Below, piece by piece: positions 7,151 through 9,577 of a stretch of 9,577 nucleotides of DNA (position 1 is its first letter; each line of letters opens with the position of its first letter). Under the pieces are notes generated by a model. It worked only from the letters and a program-made list of their open reading frames with translations. It had not been told where the DNA came from and searched no databases. The position numbers and the translations under genes were made by a program. Origin of the DNA: Planctomycetaceae bacterium (GTDB lineage Bacteria > Planctomycetota > Planctomycetia > Planctomycetales > Planctomycetaceae); assembly GCA_029259875.1 (NCBI GenBank), contig JAJDEK010000175.1, forward strand, positions 1 to 9,577, given 5' to 3'.

Positions 7151-7224
7151 ATGTCCCAAAGTGACTTCCCAACTCTTCTACCTGTTTTTCACTCCTTAAA
7201 GCGGGGTTGACCAAAAACTGTTAT

Positions 7225-7253
7225 TCCGCATAAATTTACGCTGTTTTTATAAT
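7225..7253 (+). promoter_or_regulatory. Possible sigma-70-type promoter for lpxB
   Basis: TATAAT at 7248-7253 is a perfect -10 hexamer. A weak -35, TCCGCA (7225-7230), lies 17 bases upstream and matches 3 of 6 consensus positions. An alternative pairing uses TTGACC (7207-7212) with TAAATT (7231-7236) at 18 bases. Position just after the rplU terminator and roughly 110 bases before lpxB makes a promoter here expected. AT-rich DNA gives such matches by chance. Confidence 0.35.
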
Positions 7254-7366
7254 TATTTCAGCAGCGGATATGATCTTTGCTCCTTTCTAATCGTGTAACA
7301 GTAACTCCAAAAAGTGTCGACATTCATTCCTCATTTGTGAATCGATTAATTGGATAGGATATTCAG

Positions 7367-8536
7367 ATGCACCTGTTTTTTTCTGTGGGCGAACCCAGCG
7401 GTGACCAACATACGGCACTCCTCATTCAGGAAATTCGGAATCGTAGCCCGCATGCGCGTTTCTCCGCTTTTGGCGGACCAGAAATGCAAGCCTCTGGCTG
7501 CCATCTGGAAGTGCGTCTGACTGATTATGCGGTTATGGGAATTTTCAATGTACTACCATTGATTTTTAAATTCATCGGTTTGATCAAACAAGTCGGTACG
7601 TATCTTGAAACGGAACGTCCTGATGCTGTGATCCTTGTTGATTTTCCTGGCTTTAACTGGTGGGTTGCTAAAAAAGCAAAATCACTTGGCATTCCTGTAT
7701 TCTACTATCTGCCCCCTCAACTCTGGGCTTGGGCTCCTTGGAGAATTCGGCGTGTTCGCAAAAATATTGATTATGTCCTCTCCGGTCTCAAGTTCGAAAA
7801 GCAATGGTATGAATCACGGGGAGTGAAAGTCGATTACATTGGTCATCCCTTTTTTGATGAAGTCATCTCCAAGCCCTTAGATCAGGAGACTTTGGAAGAA
7901 CTCGCTGATTCCGAGAAGAAAATTGTGGGCATTTTACCAGGCTCGCGTACCAGCGAAGTCACTTATAACTTTCCGTTAATGCTCCGCATCATACGTCAAC
8001 TTTCGCAAAAGTTTCCGAGTGCGGTATTCCCTGTCGCCTGTTATCGAGAAGCCCATCTTGAACTTTGCACAAAATTTATGAAGCAACAAGCAGCGACTGA
8101 CCTTCCTATAAAGCTCTATTTGAAAAAGACCTCTGAAATCATCGAAGCAGCTCAATGCTGCCTGATGGTCTCAGGTTCCGTCAGCCTTGAGTTGCTGGCG
8201 CGAAAAACTCCCGCTGTTGTGATTTACCGAAGTCACTGGGGAATGTACGTTATGGCCAACCTATTAATCACTTGCAAATATATGTCTCTACCAAATCTAA
8301 TTGCTGATCGAGAATTACTGCCCGAATTTCCTTCCGCAGGATCTCCGAAAAAAGACATCGAAAAAATTACGACCATCATCGGTGACTGGCTTTGTACCCC
8401 ACTTTCACTGGAGCGAGCACGGAATAAACTCCTCTCTCTCTATAATGAAACCGTAATTCCTGGTGCCTCTGCTCAAGCCGCTGAGACGATATTGAAGCAT
8501 GTTCAGACAGAACCCCAGCAAAAAGCCGCCGCATAG
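7367..8536 (+). CDS. lpxB: Lipid-A-disaccharide synthase (GT19)
   Basis: The 389-residue protein is LpxB, the inverting glycosyltransferase that joins UDP-2,3-diacylglucosamine and lipid X to form the lipid A disaccharide at the inner face of the cytoplasmic membrane. Visible family elements are the N-terminal loop SVGEPSGD (6-13), FGGPEM (35-40), MGIFNVLP (57-64), VDFPGFN (91-97) with the expected catalytic Asp at 92, PPQLWAWAPWR (116-126), YIGHPF (157-162), LPGSRTSEV (190-198), VSGSVSLELL (268-277) and SLPNLIADRELLPEF (307-321). Length is close to E. coli LpxB (382). After PEF the usual Leu-Gln reads Pro-Ser, a small departure. The ATG is preceded by AGGA at 7356-7359. No other lpx gene is in the window, unlike the lpxD-fabZ-lpxA-lpxB clusters of proteobacteria. 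Its presence implies lipid A synthesis and an outer membrane. Confidence 0.95.
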   Translation: MHLFFSVGEPSGDQHTALLIQEIRNRSPHARFSAFGGPEMQASGCHLEVRLTDYAVMGIFNVLPLIFKFIGLIKQVGTYLETERPDAVILVDFPGFNWWVAKKAKSLGIPVFYYLPPQLWAWAPWRIRRVRKNIDYVLSGLKFEKQWYESRGVKVDYIGHPFFDEVISKPLDQETLEELADSEKKIVGILPGSRTSEVTYNFPLMLRIIRQLSQKFPSAVFPVACYREAHLELCTKFMKQQAATDLPIKLYLKKTSEIIEAAQCCLMVSGSVSLELLARKTPAVVIYRSHWGMYVMANLLITCKYMSLPNLIADRELLPEFPSAGSPKKDIEKITTIIGDWLCTPLSLERARNKLLSLYNETVIPGASAQAAETILKHVQTEPQQKAAA

Positions 8537-8610
8537 TAAACATGCGAACCTTATTACTCGCCGTTTATTCTGTTAACTAAGGCACAAAATCACACATTTC
8601 CAATGAGAAT

Positions 8611-8639
8611 TTGGGGAACCTCCAATTGTTTGTTTTGTG
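8611..8639 (+). terminator. Probable intrinsic terminator after lpxB
   Basis: TTGGGG (8611-8616) pairs with CTCCAA (8620-8625), including one G-T wobble, around a three-base AAC loop. It is followed by a T-rich run at 8626-8639 interrupted by single Gs. It lies 75 bases after the lpxB stop. The stem is short, so this is plausible rather than certain. Confidence 0.45.
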
Positions 8640-8780
8640 TGAATGGTCCTCCAGAATTCTGCTCGTTAGAATCTCTGGTTACGACGAAACTGGCAAATCA
8701 TCAGCAAATATTTACTTTTGATTAGCCATCATTCTTTCAATCTGAAAATGCATCTTGGACTATCGGGACTAAGTACACTA

Positions 8781-9577
8781 ATGGGAAAAAAAACGATTCG
8801 GATCGGAATTGTTGGCGCGGGAGCAAATACTAAAAGTCGACATATTCCGGGATTTCAAGCAATCGAAGATGTCGAACTTATAGGCGTTGCAAACTCAACA
8901 CCTGCTTCAACAGAAAAAGTTGCTCGAAAATATGCCATTCCACAAACATATTCTCATTGGCAGGAGTTAGTTGAAGATCCTGAAATCGATGCAGTAATGA
9001 TCGGGACATGGCCTAATCTACATTGTGATATCACATGTATGGCACTGGAAGCAGGTAAGCATGTCCTAACCGAAGCACGAATGGCTCGTAATCTGGCTGA
9101 AGCACAAAAGATGCTCAAAGTCTCTCAAGCCCGTCCGGATTTGATTGCCCAGATCGTCCCCAGCCCTTTTGGTCTAAAATATAATCAGGAAGTCATCAAA
9201 CTGATTTCACAACAGTATCTGGGAACGCTACGCGAAGTCGTCGTGCTGGGAGCCGATGACTCGTTCTGGGACTACAGTAAAAAATTACATTGGCGACAGG
9301 ATAAGGAAATCAGCGGAAACAACGTTCTAACGCTGGGTATATTACACGAGACACTATGCCGTTGGGTACCTTCTACAGAAAAGGTCTTTGCTCAAAGCTC
9401 GATCTTTGAACCGCAACGTCCCGCAGCCCATAGCCAAGGTTTAGTTGATGTAACGCTCCCCGAAAGTCTGCAAATCGTAACGAGACTAGAGGGAGGTGCC
9501 AATGCGATTTACCACTTAAGTGGTTCCGTTCTGTTTGGCCCTGGACTACAGATACATTTATATGGAAGCTACGGAAC
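8781..9577 (+). CDS. Gfo/Idh/MocA-family oxidoreductase, 3' end outside the window
   Basis: The first 265 residues are present; the frame is open to the window end. The N-terminal Rossmann fold shows [20 protein letters not shown] at 6-25, a dinucleotide-binding loop of the family, then [10 protein letters not shown] (32-41), ending the second strand, and the [11 protein letters not shown] strand-loop (71-81). The family's EKP motif, whose Lys acts at the active site, reads EARMA at 98-102 after EAGKHVLT. The second domain starts near 125 and keeps a histidine (H189, in LGILHE) near the usual catalytic His. Substrates in this family are sugars, inositols and related compounds; none can be named here. 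I chose ATG 8781 because the Rossmann strand then begins at residue 6. An in-frame ATG at 8748 would add 11 residues, and neither has a clear ribosome site. It is separated from lpxB by 244 bases and a likely terminator, so it is probably an independent unit. Confidence 0.88.
   Translation, partial: MGKKTIRIGIVGAGANTKSRHIPGFQAIEDVELIGVANSTPASTEKVARKYAIPQTYSHWQELVEDPEIDAVMIGTWPNLHCDITCMALEAGKHVLTEARMARNLAEAQKMLKVSQARPDLIAQIVPSPFGLKYNQEVIKLISQQYLGTLREVVVLGADDSFWDYSKKLHWRQDKEISGNNVLTLGILHETLCRWVPSTEKVFAQSSIFEPQRPAAHSQGLVDVTLPESLQIVTRLEGGANAIYHLSGSVLFGPGLQIHLYGSYG

Noticed and set aside
8652..8661. Palindrome CAGAATTCTG between lpxB and the oxidoreductase gene
   Set aside because: Ten-base palindromes are not rare in a window this size, and no second copy or promoter element supports it.

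Overview
The window reads as a chromosomal, housekeeping stretch of a Gram-negative bacterium of moderate GC content. The protein features (compact RNase E/G with an enlarged S1 region, an HPr with a Glu at the usual regulatory Ser, weak or absent Shine-Dalgarno sites at several genes, a lone lpxB, a Gfo/Idh/MocA-type oxidoreductase) fit a planctomycete of the Gimesia/Planctomyces type best. That assignment is inference from protein flavour, not from a marker gene. All seven genes lie on the + strand. I see no mobile element, CRISPR array, tRNA, rRNA or phage gene.

Layout. Positions 1-604 hold no convincing gene. A four-gene cluster follows: hpf (ribosome hibernation factor, 605-961), ptsN (PTS EIIA, 1150-1623), ptsH (HPr, 1845-2147) and ptsI (enzyme I, 2224-3987). 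This is close to the proteobacterial hpf-ptsN-npr neighbourhood of the 'nitrogen PTS', with enzyme I added and no EIIB or EIIC permease in view. It forms a complete PEP to EI to HPr to EIIA phosphorelay, more likely regulatory than sugar-transporting. The gaps inside the cluster carry inverted repeats that could tune expression. An 873-bp gap (3988-4860) follows and may include a long leader for the next gene.

The second block is an RNase E/G gene (4861-6423) followed by rplU (ribosomal protein L21, 6672-7037), closed by a strong intrinsic terminator (7116-7150). This looks like a remnant of the common rng-rplU-rpmA-obgE neighbourhood, but rpmA (L27) does not follow here. After a possible sigma-70-type promoter comes lpxB (lipid A disaccharide synthase, 7367-8536), with a plausible terminator behind it. 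The window ends inside a Gfo/Idh/MocA-family oxidoreductase (from 8781) whose usual EKP motif reads EAR.

Nothing here amounts to a clearly new system. The most interesting points are the self-contained EIIA-HPr-EI relay beside hpf, the Ser-to-Glu change in HPr, the long unexplained region before the RNase gene, and a perfect 14-bp palindrome between the RNase gene and rplU.
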